A stretch of 64,000 nt of DNA from Paratrimastix pyriformis (taxonomy: Eukaryota; Preaxostyla; Paratrimastigidae), in assembly GCA_027972325.1 (NCBI GenBank), contig JAPMOS010000003.1, positions 869,001 to 933,000 of the forward strand. The letters run 5' to 3'. This document shows, piece by piece, positions 25,461 through 34,749 of the stretch. The notes beneath the pieces were generated by a model. It was not told the DNA's origin, did no database searches, and worked only from the letters and a program-made list of their open reading frames with translations. The stretch's first letter is position 1; every line of letters begins with the position of its first letter. The translations under genes were made by a program, and so were the position numbers.

Positions 25461-25908
25461 TCTCGCTCTCAAATAACTCTCTCATTCACTCACCCGCCCA
25501 CCGCCCACCCCTGCGCAGCCCGGGTATCTGGTGCCCTGTGGGGCCGAGGTGGGCATGCGCCTGACGGTTGGCTGGGGCCCCGACGGCGGCGCGCCAGCGG
25601 GCCCCAGCGCAGCCCAACCGGCAGGCGGCCCCCCGGCGAGGCCCCTCGCGGCCATGGCCTCCTTGTTGGGGGTCAGCACCGAGGGGGCCAGCCGCACAGC
25701 CCCGGCCGAGGATCCGACGCAGGGCCTGCTGCGCCAGCTGCCCGGCGGGGAGGAGGTCCTTCCGGCGGCGGGCGCCCTTGGCGGCGATCTGGCCGTGGCC
25801 TGCGTGCGCAAAGACGGCGACCCCCCTACCGATACCTATCTGGTGGGGCCCGCAGCCCGGGTGCGTCTGCCCTCCGAGATGGCCGCCCAGCTGGGGGTCG
25901 GCTTGTAA
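22397..25908 (+). CDS. possible Inturned-like (CPLANE) longin-domain protein
   Basis: Eleven exons close in frame: 22397-22721, 22919-23020, 23157-23305, 23633-23714, 23895-23951, 24164-24241, 24459-24548, 24643-24679, 24797-24858, 25129-25400 and 25519-25908, giving 547 residues. The start is the ATG of M-T-E-S-T-P-G-F. The middle and C-terminal part has the order seen in animal Inturned: L-L-L-H-R-G-A-L followed by D-V-L-E-V-C-R; a hydrophobic strand H-Y-L-V-V-A-T; then L-D-P-F-Y-M-E-E followed by a Leu-rich helix. Inturned with Fuzzy forms the CPLANE GEF of the MON1-CCZ1 type that acts in ciliogenesis. This match is from memory of the family and is weak; another longin-domain protein is the main alternative. 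A 37-nt microexon (24643-24679) is needed to restore phase. Introns are crowded with simple repeats. Confidence 0.45.
22800..24640. repeat. cluster of intronic simple repeats
   Basis: Successive introns of the 22397-25908 gene each hold a different array: CTGCCTGG (22806-22905), GGGGCAT heptamers (23505-23613), poly-C and TCC (23726-23780), TGGGC pentamers (24076-24160), three CCCCCCTTTTGCATGCCG units (about 24299-24350) and GGGGGC hexamers (24579-24640). Confidence 0.88.
24886..25085 (+). repeat. intronic 26-bp minisatellite
   Basis: About seven units of a CTGTGCCCTGGTGGCCATAC-type repeat with ACCGACCC spacers in the intron 24859-25128; later units drift to CCATGG. A poly-C run at 25427-25457 sits in the next intron. 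Confidence 0.88.
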
Positions 25909-26038
25909 CGCGGACAGAGGCAGTGTACAGCGCACCTCGACCTTATTCGTGTCGTCGCAGAGCAACATTCACAGACGCCGCCCCAAAGAGAAGGTCGGAG
26001 AAAGAGAAGGAGAAGGAGAAGAGGGGTGATGGAAAAGC
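25909..26038. other. convergent intergenic spacer
   Basis: 130 bp between two convergent stop codons. Purine-rich GGAGAAA repeats lie at 25990-26025. No gene. Confidence 0.5.
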
Positions 26039-27648
26039 TCAAACATCGGTGAACTGGCTCTCCAGCTTCGCGCGGGCATCGAAATGGTCGAAACGGCGGG
26101 CTAAAAATGTGTTGAGCTCCGAACAGAAAGATGACCGAGCAGACCGCGTCCAAAAACATCGGAATATTCAATTTTGAGGTCCTTGCCCATCAAAACGTCA
26201 AGAGAGGAATGGCCAGGGCCCATGACGGGAGAGCCCTCCATCAGGGAAATTTCGCGCTCCCGCTGAAAAGTGACCGGAAAAGTGTGCGAACTCACATTTT
26301 TCAGCCTTTCGAAATCGGATTTGGCCAAAAACTTGAACAAAACCCACAGGTGTGAGGAAGGGGGAACTCGGAATTGACAGAAGCAGACCGAATCAAATTC
26401 TTGATAGGAGTGAAATTGAAGCGGAATTTTTTCGGCACTGGCCAGGTTGGGAACAGGGAGAGCTGCAACCTCCTTCTGAAGAAGGGAAGGCATCTCTGCA
26501 CTTTCGCGGAGGGTTTCTTCGTGATCGTGCGAGTCAGCTCGAATATTTCGAGCATTTGGCTGAGGCATCGAAGAAGTGTCCAGTGAGAGAGGTTTGGCAA
26601 GTGCCTGCATGGTGAAGAGCAAGAGAATGGTCGGTAGGACGCGGGCGCTAACCACTCTTTTTTTTTGACGGCTTCTTTTCACCGTTCTTCCACTTCCAGG
26701 CCTCCCTCCGATGGTGCTGTTTTGATGGTTGCTGGAAGCTCTTGGCGGCCAGAGCTCCAGATGCTGGGTAGACATGGGAACACAGTCCCGCCCATCTTCT
26801 GTGGAGCCGAAGTTCCGAAAATTCCCTCGCTCATGCCGCTGAAACAAGATCCAGGAACCGTTTCAAGTGTACCTCTTCCGATGCTTCTGTGTGGCACTGT
26901 CCGATCTTGAGGAGGCTAAAGTCTCTTCGCATTGAGGAAACCTCAAGGGTTCCACCTTTTTTCTCCCATCCCCTCCTCACCCTCGACTGTTGACAGCAAG
27001 CGCGCTTCGCCACCGCAACACTGTCATCGCGCCCTCCACCCCCCGCGTGTCAGGCCCGCGTGTCGGGGCCCGCGTGTCGGGGCCCGCGTGTCGGGGCCCG
27101 CGTGTCGGGGCCCGCGTGTCGGGGCCCGCGTGTCGGGGCCCGCGTGTCGGGGCCCGCGTGTCGGGGCCCGCGTGTCGGGGCCCGCGTGTCGGGGCCCGCG
27201 TGTCGGGGCCCGCGTGTCGGGGCCCGCGTGTCGGGCCCGCGTGTCGGGCCAGCGTGTCGGGCCGGATAGTCAGTAGTACGTCACCATTCTCTGAGGTTGC
27301 CAGCAGCGCCGCGCTTGGGTTTTCGGCCTCGTGTCCATCCCCACCAGAATGTGCCGAAGCGGAGAGGATGTTCCGGCGCGCGCCCGAAATGGCCACACCT
27401 TTAACGAAATAGCTATCACCGTTAACGTTTGGGGACTGACTGCCGAGACACAGCTTGATCGCGGAATTTATCGTGTCTCCCTCTTTTCTGTCTCCGTCAT
27501 CGGTGGGACAATTCCATCGGAAAATGCAGATTCCAGTGAAGCACGTGCGCCTAGGATTCATCTTGGTCGGATCGTTCCGTATAGTAATGATGATATGAGC
27601 GCGCAGGTCAGTTGATGTGATGGGAAAGGATGTGCGGCGATCGACCAT
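26039..27648 (-). CDS. uncharacterised spliced gene with micro-introns
   Basis: Seven minus-strand exons join in frame to 365 residues: 27280-27648, 26873-26986, 26656-26838, 26389-26604, 26296-26331, 26145-26262 and 26039-26100. Introns are 293, 34, 51, 57, 33 and 44 bp; all but the last junction are phase 0. The C-terminus reads D-H-F-D-A-R-A-K-L-E-S-Q-F. No family was recognised. The DNA is less GC-rich than its neighbours, and donors include GTGAGT, GTACTA, GTACAC and GTGGTT besides two GTCTGC, so it uses the local GTCYG motif less. Just upstream, another frame (about 27650-27760) reads as a membrane-helix-like L-V-Q-A-A-L-Q-L-L-L-G-L-S-V-L-V with no start codon. The true N-terminus may include it through an unseen exon or a base error. 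Confidence 0.5.
27046..27262. repeat. 14-bp CGTGTCGGGGCCCG tandem array
   Basis: About 15 near-perfect units inside the 293-bp first intron (26987-27279) of the minus-strand gene. Units shorten to 9-10 bp at one edge. The repeats have no unique spacers, so this is not a CRISPR. Confidence 0.92.
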
Positions 27649-27792
27649 CAATCGAATAAAATATTGGCGACGGGTTGAATGGAGAGCGACTCTAATGGCT
27701 GGAACGAGAACCGAAAGACCCAGAAGCAGCTGGAGAGCCGCTTGGACGAGCCAGTATGACCTTCTCGAACCCCGCCATCACTTTGAAGGGAA
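27649..27792. promoter_or_regulatory. probable bidirectional promoter region
   Basis: 144 bp between the start codons of the minus-strand gene and RPL22. AT-rich at 27654-27665. Both promoters must lie here or inside the genes; no TATA or initiator was identified with confidence. Confidence 0.35.
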
Positions 27793-28336
27793 ATGAAGGG
27801 CGCACCCAAGCAGCAAAAGGCCGCCATTGTCAAGTTCACCCTTGACTGCACCGTCCCCGCCACTGATGGCGTTATGGAGGCTTCCCGCCTGGTCTGCGCC
27901 AATTTCAACCGCTTCGATGGGTAACTCAATGCATCTTTCATCTATTTCCATATCTATTCCGTTGGTGTCACTCTGCCCTTCTTGCTGCTCGGACTTCGCG
28001 ATCGTTATTTATTCAATCGATTGAACCATCCTCCCTTCACTCAATCACCCTTTTCTATGGCACTCACAGGAGAAGTACCTCCACGACCACATTAAGGTCG
28101 ACGGCAAGATGAAGAACCTTCAGGATAAGGTGCGCATCTCCCGGGACAAGTCCAAGATCAACGTCTCCGCTCGTCAGCCTTTCAGCAAGCGGTACGTTAA
28201 GTACCTCACTAAGCGCTTCCTGAAGCACAGCAACCTCCGTGATTGGCTCCGCGTCATCGCCAACGACAAGAAGTCCTATGAGCTCCGCTACTTCAACATC
28301 GCCGAGCAGGAGCAGGAGGGTGCCGACAAGCAGTAA
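27793..28336 (+). CDS. RPL22: 60S ribosomal protein eL22
   Basis: Two exons, 27793-27891 and 28070-28336, give 121 residues (human eL22 is 128). The protein has K-F-T-L-D-C-T near the start, [28 protein letters not shown] and Y-E-L-R-Y-F, then an acidic E-Q-E-Q-E-G end. It is a component of the large ribosomal subunit. The junction is informative. Alignment to eL22 (D-G-I-M-D-A-A-N-F-E-Q-F-L) requires splicing at CTG|GTCTGC to give [13 protein letters not shown]. The textbook-looking GGTAACT 40 nt downstream would throw the frame. It lies head-to-head with the gene on its left and convergent with the next. Confidence 0.95.
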
Positions 28337-28479
28337 GCCGCTACGCAGCCGGGTGGAATACAGTGACCCTTCTTTTCCCTCCATCTTCGTTTCTGGTTCA
28401 GAATCGTCTGTGAGGAGGACCACGCCTCACCAAATTTCAAAAGGGGGGTGGGGTGTCTATATAAAATATTTTCGGGGAG

Positions 28480-31400
28480 CTATCTTGTCGCTTCGAAGCC
28501 TGCTTTTCTTCTGGTTTGATTGATGGCCCCGGTAATCAACTCGGTCAGTTCGGTCCCGAGGTCGCGGAGCCTCTGGTTGTCGGCAGCCCGTGCTCGGGTG
28601 AGTTCCTCCCTTGCCTGGGCGAGTTGATCTTCGGCCAGCTTGGTCCGGGCAGCCGTCTCGCGGCGCAGGGTCTCAAGGGCCGTCTTCGCGCCGAGCTGCT
28701 CCGCCCGGGCCGCTTGGGCCTCCTGTTTGTTTTGCACCACCTCGGCCCGTGCCTGTGCGAGCTGGGTCCGCACGGCCTCACACTCGGTCTGCAGGCTGGC
28801 CACGCTGGCCCGCTCCTGGCTCAGGGCCTGCCGGGCGGCCTCAAAGTTGACCTGCGAGCCCAGAGCGGATGAACGGCAGGCGACCGGCGACCGGGCAGGG
28901 GCGGCCAAGTGTCGGAGGGGAAAAGAAGAGGCGGACCTGGAGGTCCTCCCGGCGGTGCTGCTCGCGGGCCACCTCGTCCTGGTGGGCCCGGGTGGCCCGC
29001 TGCAGCTGCACCTCGAGCTCTCCGATGCGGGCCGTCTGGCGGTCGCAGTTCAGTTGCAGGGCCTGCCTCCCCGCCAGAGATGTGAGTCGCAGCCGCAAAG
29101 GCGGGGGCGTGCGGACCTGGCGGGCATCCTGGATCTTGGCCAGTCGCTCGGCCATCTCCTCCAAACGCAACTCCTGCAAACCGGCGCCACAGCAGCACAG
29201 ACGAGCGTGAGGGTGGAGGCAGGCAGGGCAGCGGGGTGGGGACCTCCTCTTCCTTGAGCTTCATCTGGAGCTGCTCCAGCGCCTGCTTGTCGGCCTCCCG
29301 GACTTGGGCCAGCAGGAGCCCTTGCTGCTTCGCGTCCTGCGCAGGCCGCCCCAAAGTCCACCGGCGTCAGGGGCGCGTCCATGGAGGCCACAGCGGGGAG
29401 CGAATGGGCGCGACTGACCTCGTTTGCACGGGCGCGGGCCTCCTCAAGGCCGGCCAGACGCCCCTCCATGACCCGCTTGTGCTCGGCGTGCTGCGCCGCC
29501 AGGGCCGACAGCCGCTGCTCGGCCTGGACCCCCGCGTTCTGGGGTCCGGTTCGGGCGGGGCGATTGGGGGCGGGGCGGGGCGATCGGAGGGCGGGGCGAG
29601 GTACGGTTGAACGCGTGGACAGCGTATGGGCATCCCCGTGGGCATGGCGGCGTATGGGCATCCCGGGGCGGCATGGCGGCGATTGGAGGGCGGGGCAAGG
29701 GGCGGACGATTGGGGGGCAGAAGGGGGGCGCACGGGCGGCCCGGGGGCATGGCGGCAGACCTCCAGCTCGACCTGCTTGTCACGCATGGCTCGCTCGTGC
29801 TCCGTGCGCTCAGCTTGCAGTTGTCCTGGTGGAGGCGGGGGGGCGGCGGCGCTGGTGGGCGCAGGCGGGAGGCTGGGTGCTGGGGGAGAGGGCGGTGGCG
29901 CGGGTGGGCGGGCAGGCGGGATGTTGGGGGCGGACGTTGGAGCTCCTCGGCGCCGCGGGTCTGCGCGTCCAGGGCCGCCTGGGCCTGCCCCAGTCGGGCC
30001 TGCGTCTCCCGCAGAGCCTCGCCCGAGGCTGTGCACTGGACCGGCGTTACGCAGGGGCGGGGGCGGATGTCAGGCGGCCCCCCGGATCGGGTGTCGGGTC
30101 GGATCGTGGCGGGCGGAGGGGCGGGGAGGCAGACCTTCTCGAGCAATTTGGTGCGCTCTTCGTCGGCGCCGCGTTTGGCGCGGCCTTCCCGCTCTTGGGC
30201 GGCCCTGAGGTCGCCCTCCAGGGACGCCACCCGCTGGCGGGCCTCCTCGGCCTCGGCGGCCCGGGCCTGGGCAAGCCGATCGCCCTGGGCGCGCGCCTGG
30301 TGGAGCTGCTGGGTGGCCTCAGTCAGCTGGGTCCGCACCTGCCCCAGCTCGCCCAGCTGGGCCGCAGCCTTCTGGCAGGCTTCCTCGTGGCTCCGATCGG
30401 CGGCCCGGGCAGCCTCCTCCAGCTGAGCAACTCTGGGGGTGCGGGGGGGAGGGCAGGAAGAGAAGCTAGTGATGGCACCGGATCCGGGGGGGGGGGGGGG
30501 GGGGGGGGGGGCGGACCGGGCGCGCAGATCGGCGAGCTCCGTGTCGCGCTCGTGAACATGTGCGTCGTGTTGCCGTTGCATGGATTCGAGGGCTCGCGCG
30601 TGCTGCGCCCGGACCGAGCAATTCGAGACAGGAGGGAGATGCAAGGAGAGGCATGAAAGAAGATGCAAGGGGAAGGGGATGCAAGGGAGGGGAAGATGCG
30701 GCGGCAATGGCCAACCCCCTAGCGGGGTGGGCGCACGGCGGGACGGACTTCGGCACGCAAAGCCGCGTGCTGCTGTTGGAGACTGGCCAGGGCGCTCTGG
30801 TCGCCCTCGCGGCGGGTGATGAGCACCTGGTTCCGTGCCACCGAGACCGCTGCACAGCCGCCAGTCATCCCCCCGCCGTCAAACCGGCCGCCAAAAAAGA
30901 GGCGCGGACGAGCGCACCGATGAGTCGTGAGGGGACCGGGGGGGATGACCGAGATGTGGACTCCCAGCACCGAGGCACGATAGCTTACACCCCGACGGGT
31001 GTATGTATCGACAGGGGTATGTTTGCCCACACATGCCTGGGGATGGAGTGGCGGTGGGGGCCGACCGATGTCCTGCAGGTCGGCGGGGTCGAAGTCGTTG
31101 AAGTCGCAGAGGACCTCGGTCAGGGACTCGTTCTCCCGCACCGCCGCCGCCAGCATCTTCCCCTCGGCCAGGCGCCCCTTGTTGTAGCGAAGGTCTGGCC
31201 CAGCAAAGCGTGGAGGAGAAGGCGGCGGTCGAATGGAAATGGGGTCTGGCGACGAAGGCACGGCCCGCGCGGGTGGTGGCGCAGAGGAGAGGAGGAGGAG
31301 GAGGAGGAGGAGGGGCTTTGGGGCAGGCGGCCGGGGGCCGACGGACCGAGCTTCTGGAGGGAGTGGTTGGCGCGCAGGGAGCGGGCCAGGGCAGCGAATG

Positions 31401-32044
31401 CCTCAGCGCCGAGGTAGTTGTTGCGCAAGTCCAGCTCGAGCAGCCCCTGGTTGGCCCCGAGCCCCTCGAGCAGGGCCCCCGTCCGGGTCTCGTTCCACTG
31501 CAGCGATAAACTGGCGGCCCACCGACAGAGACGTCAAATGCGAGCCAGGGCCGCGGCATTGCCGGACCTGAGCAATGTGGTGTTGGTGCGGAGCACCTCG
31601 GCCAGCCGTCGGCACCCCTCGGGTCCGATCCCGTTGCTCTTCAAGTCAAGGCCTGTGATGTGGGGGCTCGCTTTCAGGATGGCCACCAGGTGCGACAATC
31701 CTGTGACCAAGGGCACGTTTTGAAAGGCGGAGGTAGAAAATCATGAATGAACCTTGATCAGAGAGAAAACAGTCGCGAAATTTGACAATTGAAATCGTGG
31801 TGTCCTTTTGCAGTGCACTTGAAACGGCGGCTGCGTGCTAGACCCAAGAAGGGGTATTATTTTTGGAAGAGGAAATTGGAACCGTTTCGTTGAGAACGAT
31901 GTTCGAGAGGGAGAGTATGCCGTCGTGCGCGTCGTCGGCTCGACTCAAGACGTCAGCCATGGGGGTGCATCCGAACTCTTCGCATTTTGTCACGTATGCA
32001 TCGCGGAAGATGGAAGAACTGCCGCCGGTGCCATTGCTAAGCAT
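28480..32044 (-). CDS. LRRC45: LRRC45-like leucine-rich-repeat and coiled-coil protein
   Basis: Minus-strand exons: 31883-32044 (ATG at 32044), a first LRR exon from about 31716 down to 31568, then 31347-31510, 31066-31194, 30749-30849, 30517-30602, 30135-30432, 29936-30035, 29761-29825, 29419-29538 (or -29523), 29244-29336, 29117-29173, 28937-29062 and 28480-28851. The N-terminus F-R-D-A-Y-V-T-K-C-E-E-F-G matches the start of LRRC45. Ribonuclease-inhibitor-type repeats follow (I-T-G-L-D-L-K-S-N-G-I-G; L-L-E-L-D-L-R-N-N-Y-L-G; L-D-L-R-Y-N), and then ~480 residues of Glu/Gln/Ala/Leu/Arg coiled coil. LRRC45 acts at centrosome/basal body cohesion and ciliogenesis. The junction between the first two exons (31717-31882) is unresolved. 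One intron holds a poly-G run (30486-30511). Confidence 0.68.
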
Positions 32045-32125
32045 CGAATTATTTCAAATTTTGAATATCTCTCAGCTCAGTCAATAAGACCCCGAGACTC
32101 GCCGGCATCTTCGCACGCGTCGCGA
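32045..32125. promoter_or_regulatory. bidirectional promoter region, 81 bp
   Basis: Only 81 bp separate the start codons of the LRRC45-like gene (-) and the PQ-loop gene (+). AT-rich at 32045-32075. No specific element was recognised. Confidence 0.35.
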
Positions 32126-33280
32126 ATGGGATGGAACGAGTATATTGATGTTGGTGTGAATGTGTTCTATGTTGTGGCACAGGTGGTGGGATTCTTCCCA
32201 CAATACAGGAAAATTTGGAAAACCCGGGACTCGGCCGGATTTTCGCGACTCGTTTGCTTTGCGCTCTTCGTGGCGAACATCACGAAATTGTTCTTCTTCT
32301 TCGGGAAACGATTCGCGATGGCGTTACTCGTACAGGCGGTCATTATGATCATCAGTCTGTCGTTCCGTTGAGCTCGATCGATTGATGTACTGCTTCGATT
32401 CGTAGTTCAATCTTTCATGCTGGAGGTCTCCGTGAGGTTCAAATCAAAAAAAGCATCTGAGACGCGTCTGTTCGGGGGCGGGGTCCTCAGCGTCACCACC
32501 TTCGACAGGGCCAAGACACCGTTTCTGGAATTGGGACACCATTTTCCCATACTTCCTGTTCCTCGTGGCCCTGGCTGTGACGGAAACCCTGCTGACGGCG
32601 GTCTTTGTCGACCAGCCCTGGTTCTTCGAAGTGCTCGGCTCAGCCGCCCTTTTGGTGGAGGCCACAGTACCCCTTCCTCAATTTGTGCACACGCTCCGAC
32701 GGCGAACCATGGAAGGCTTTAGCTTGTGGTTGATGTGTTTTTGGCTGGGGGGAGGCATCTTTAAGGTGTCTTTCTATCTTTGGGTCGCAGCACCCATCCA
32801 GGTCTTGCGCCGCCGCCGCTTTCTCACTCCGCATCCTTGCAGTTTCTCTTGTGCGCCTGCTTCCAATGTTGTGTCAACTTCGGCCTCGCCATCCTCTGGG
32901 TCATCTTTCGCGATCGCTCGTCTACCCACCCCTCGGGGAAGCGCTCCCCCCAACCGCCATTTCTCTCCAAGGCGACCACTGCCCCGAGTTTGGCGGCCAG
33001 CGTCGCGGTGGAATTCTCCACCGATTCGCCACACTTGGGGACGCGTCCGTTCGCCGATTTCAAGGAAAAAAGGTTTGCAATTGCTCCTCCGCCTCGATTA
33101 TCGCCGCCTTCATCACGTCACTCTGTTTTCCTCGCCCTCTCAAGCGTCGAGCACGTTGTTCTCCTCGCCCCCGCTCCCTCCCCGCCCATCCCCATTCTGC
33201 TGGCCGATTTCTCTCCCATCAACCAGGCCGGTCGTTCCCACCCCTCCCCTAGCCCATCCACCGACGCCACGGCAGAGTGA
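32126..33280 (+). CDS. SLC66A2: PQ-loop repeat transporter-like protein (SLC66A2/PQLC1 type)
   Basis: Exons 32126-32354, 32406-32465, 32491-32801 and 32843-33280 give 345 residues. Two PQ-loop modules are seen: V-G-F-F-P-Q-Y-R-K-I-W-K-T-R-D-S-A-G-F-S and, in the second half, A-T-V-P-L-P-Q-F-V-H-T-L-R-R-R-T-M-E-G-F-S. Between them sits the F-W-N-W-D-T-I-F-P-Y-F helix start that aligns with the SLC66A2 H-F-W-Q-W. Family members are seven-helix proteins of endolysosomal/Golgi membranes; SLC66A2 has been linked to endosome-Golgi lipid remodelling. The second intron would be only 25 bp (32466-32490, GTCTGT...CTCAG) and is required to restore frame. A ~120-residue Pro/Ser-rich tail follows the last helix. 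Confidence 0.8.
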
Positions 33281-33596
33281 CAGGTTTGCTGTCCGGCCGT
33301 CCATTTCCTTTTGTCTCTTTTCCGCGTCCCCAATTCCTCCTCCCCTCACCCTCCTCCCCCCTCCCTTCCGTTCCGTCATGTCAACGCCGACAACAGCCGC
33401 GCAACCTGTCGGCTCAATCCGGGGTTGGGGTTGGGGTTGGTTTGGTTGGGAAAGCCAGCGATCTGGAGTATTCGCGGTGAGGCTCCTGCGACTGAGTAAG
33501 TCACCTGCTTTGGCCAAGGACACCCACCCCATCGTGCGAAGCCATCGTGGATCTGTGGTATGTTTTTCGTTGCTTTACATGGGAGCGGTCAAGATA
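33281..33596. other. convergent intergenic region
   Basis: 316 bp between convergent stops. C/T-rich on the left, with a GGTTGGGGTTGGGGTTGG stretch at about 33421-33440. No gene was recognised. Confidence 0.5.
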
Positions 33597-34670
33597 TCAG
33601 GCGAGTACAGCTTGAGCGACGATGCATGTCACCAGCACACCAACGATATCGCACATCACCTGCAAAGCGGGGCCAGCCAGTTCGGGATCGAAGTGGAGCC
33701 AGGCAAGTGTTAGAGGCAGCAGGACGCCCAAGGCTGTGGACACCAGAGCGATTGTAAAGAGGCTCCCGCTGATGATTAAGACAACTATAGTCTTGAAGTG
33801 AGGAGGAACAGGCGAAAGATGGCTTGTCAGACGGGCGGCAGTCGCGAGTGACCCCTTGTCCTCCGGAGAAAGGCCATAGGATATCCACACCCGGATGCCA
33901 CCCACGGCTGCCAGTGTCAGGGCCGAAAGCAGCCCGGCACTGAGTTCCTTCCGGAACCTAGGGTCGAGAACAGTGTGCGTGCGTTGTGTATACGCCTGTG
34001 TGGGAGGGAGGAAGGAGGGAAGGAGAAGGAGGGAAGGAGAGAGAGAGAGAGGGAAGGAGAGAGAGAGAGGGAAGGAGGGAAGGAGGGAAGGAGAGGGAAG
34101 GAGAGGGAAGGAGAGGGAGGGAGGGAGGGAGGAGGAGGAGGAGGGAGGGAGGAGAGGGAGGGAGAGAGGAGGAGGAGGAGGAGAGGAGGAGGAGGAGGAG
34201 GGGGGAGGGGCAATGACGAACAAGTTCCGGAAGGATGTCATGGTGAGCTTGATCTTTCCTGTGGCAAGACCCGTTATGACTTGAACAGAGCTTTGGTTAC
34301 TCGTATTTCCCCCCGCGCCAACAAGCATTGTCAAAAAGAGAGTAATCTCAACGTGGCTTGCGAGAAGACCCTCAAACTTTTTCATAATAACACCAGAGAG
34401 ACTCTGAAAAAGCAGGAGAGCGACCAGGAAGCTTGACCGTTTCAACCAGAGATGAACGACTTCTGAGGAAAAACTGCGGCGGGTCATTTCACTTTTTCCT
34501 TTTTCCTCAGATCCAGATTCAGTGTCGCTTTCTTGGGGAATGTCTTGGCGCTTCATGACGACACGGAAGACTCTGCAGGCGCCACGAGAGAACCAAGGGG
34601 TGATATCGACTGGCTCGTTGATGTGGTCTCTGTCTCGAACCTTTCCTCTGGGCCTTTCTGACTCTCGCAT
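33597..34670 (-). CDS. MgtE/SLC41-type divalent cation transporter, single domain
   Basis: Two exons, 34218-34670 and 33597-33947, join in phase 0 to 267 residues. The MgtE membrane domain is recognised by L-L-L-F-Q-S-L-S-G followed by H-V-E-I-T-L-F-L, then the signature M-L-V-G-A-G-G-N-T-S-N-Q-S-S and V-I-T-G-L-A-T-G, a second helix group L-S-A-G-L-L-S-A-L-T-L, and the last L-V-x-D-x-x-G-like V-M-C-D-I-V-G-V-L. The family carries Mg2+ or similar ions across membranes. No CBS or N-domain is present, and there is one MgtE domain rather than the two of animal SLC41, so it probably works as a homodimer (inference). The 270-bp intron is packed with GGA/GGGA purine repeats (34001-34213). Its donor is GTCATT and its acceptor AAG. 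Confidence 0.82.
   Translation of the reverse strand: MRESERPRGKVRDRDHINEPVDITPWFSRGACRVFRVVMKRQDIPQESDTESGSEEKGKSEMTRRSFSSEVVHLWLKRSSFLVALLLFQSLSGVIMKKFEGLLASHVEITLFLTMLVGAGGNTSNQSSVQVITGLATGKIKLTMTSFRNLFVIAPPPSSSSSSPPPPPLSLPLLPPSSSSSLPPSLSFPLLPSPSLLPSFPLSLSFPLSLSPSLLLLPSFLPPTQAYTQRTHTVLDPRFRKELSAGLLSALTLAAVGGIRVWISYGLSPEDKGSLATAARLTSHLSPVPPHFKTIVVLIISGSLFTIALVSTALGVLLPLTLAWLHFDPELAGPALQVMCDIVGVLVTCIVAQAVLA
34001..34213. repeat. intronic GGAGGGA/GAG purine tract
   Basis: About 210 bp of nearly pure G/A on the plus strand inside the MgtE intron, hence a pyrimidine tract in the transcript. Confidence 0.9.
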
Positions 34671-34749
34671 CCATAGGGGTCAACAACAGCCACAGGGATA
34701 TGGTGTCCCATACTAGTCTGCTTGCTCATCAACCATTCACTCACCCGCA
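34671..34749. promoter_or_regulatory. bidirectional promoter region, 79 bp
   Basis: Spacer between the MgtE start (-) and the LENG8 start (+). No motif assigned. Confidence 0.35.

Noticed and set aside
27046-27262. Possible CRISPR-like array
   Set aside because: Units are contiguous 14-bp repeats with no unique spacers, inside an intron of a eukaryotic gene.
27931-27945. GTAACT after G-A-T-G-G in RPL22 as a canonical donor
   Set aside because: Splicing there gives the wrong phase and inserts residues absent from eL22. The upstream GTCTGC at 27892 gives an exact alignment.
31835-32125. Upstream extension of the PQ-loop protein in the open frame
   Set aside because: No ATG and no PQ-loop similarity before 32126; the opposite strand carries the LRRC45-like first exon.
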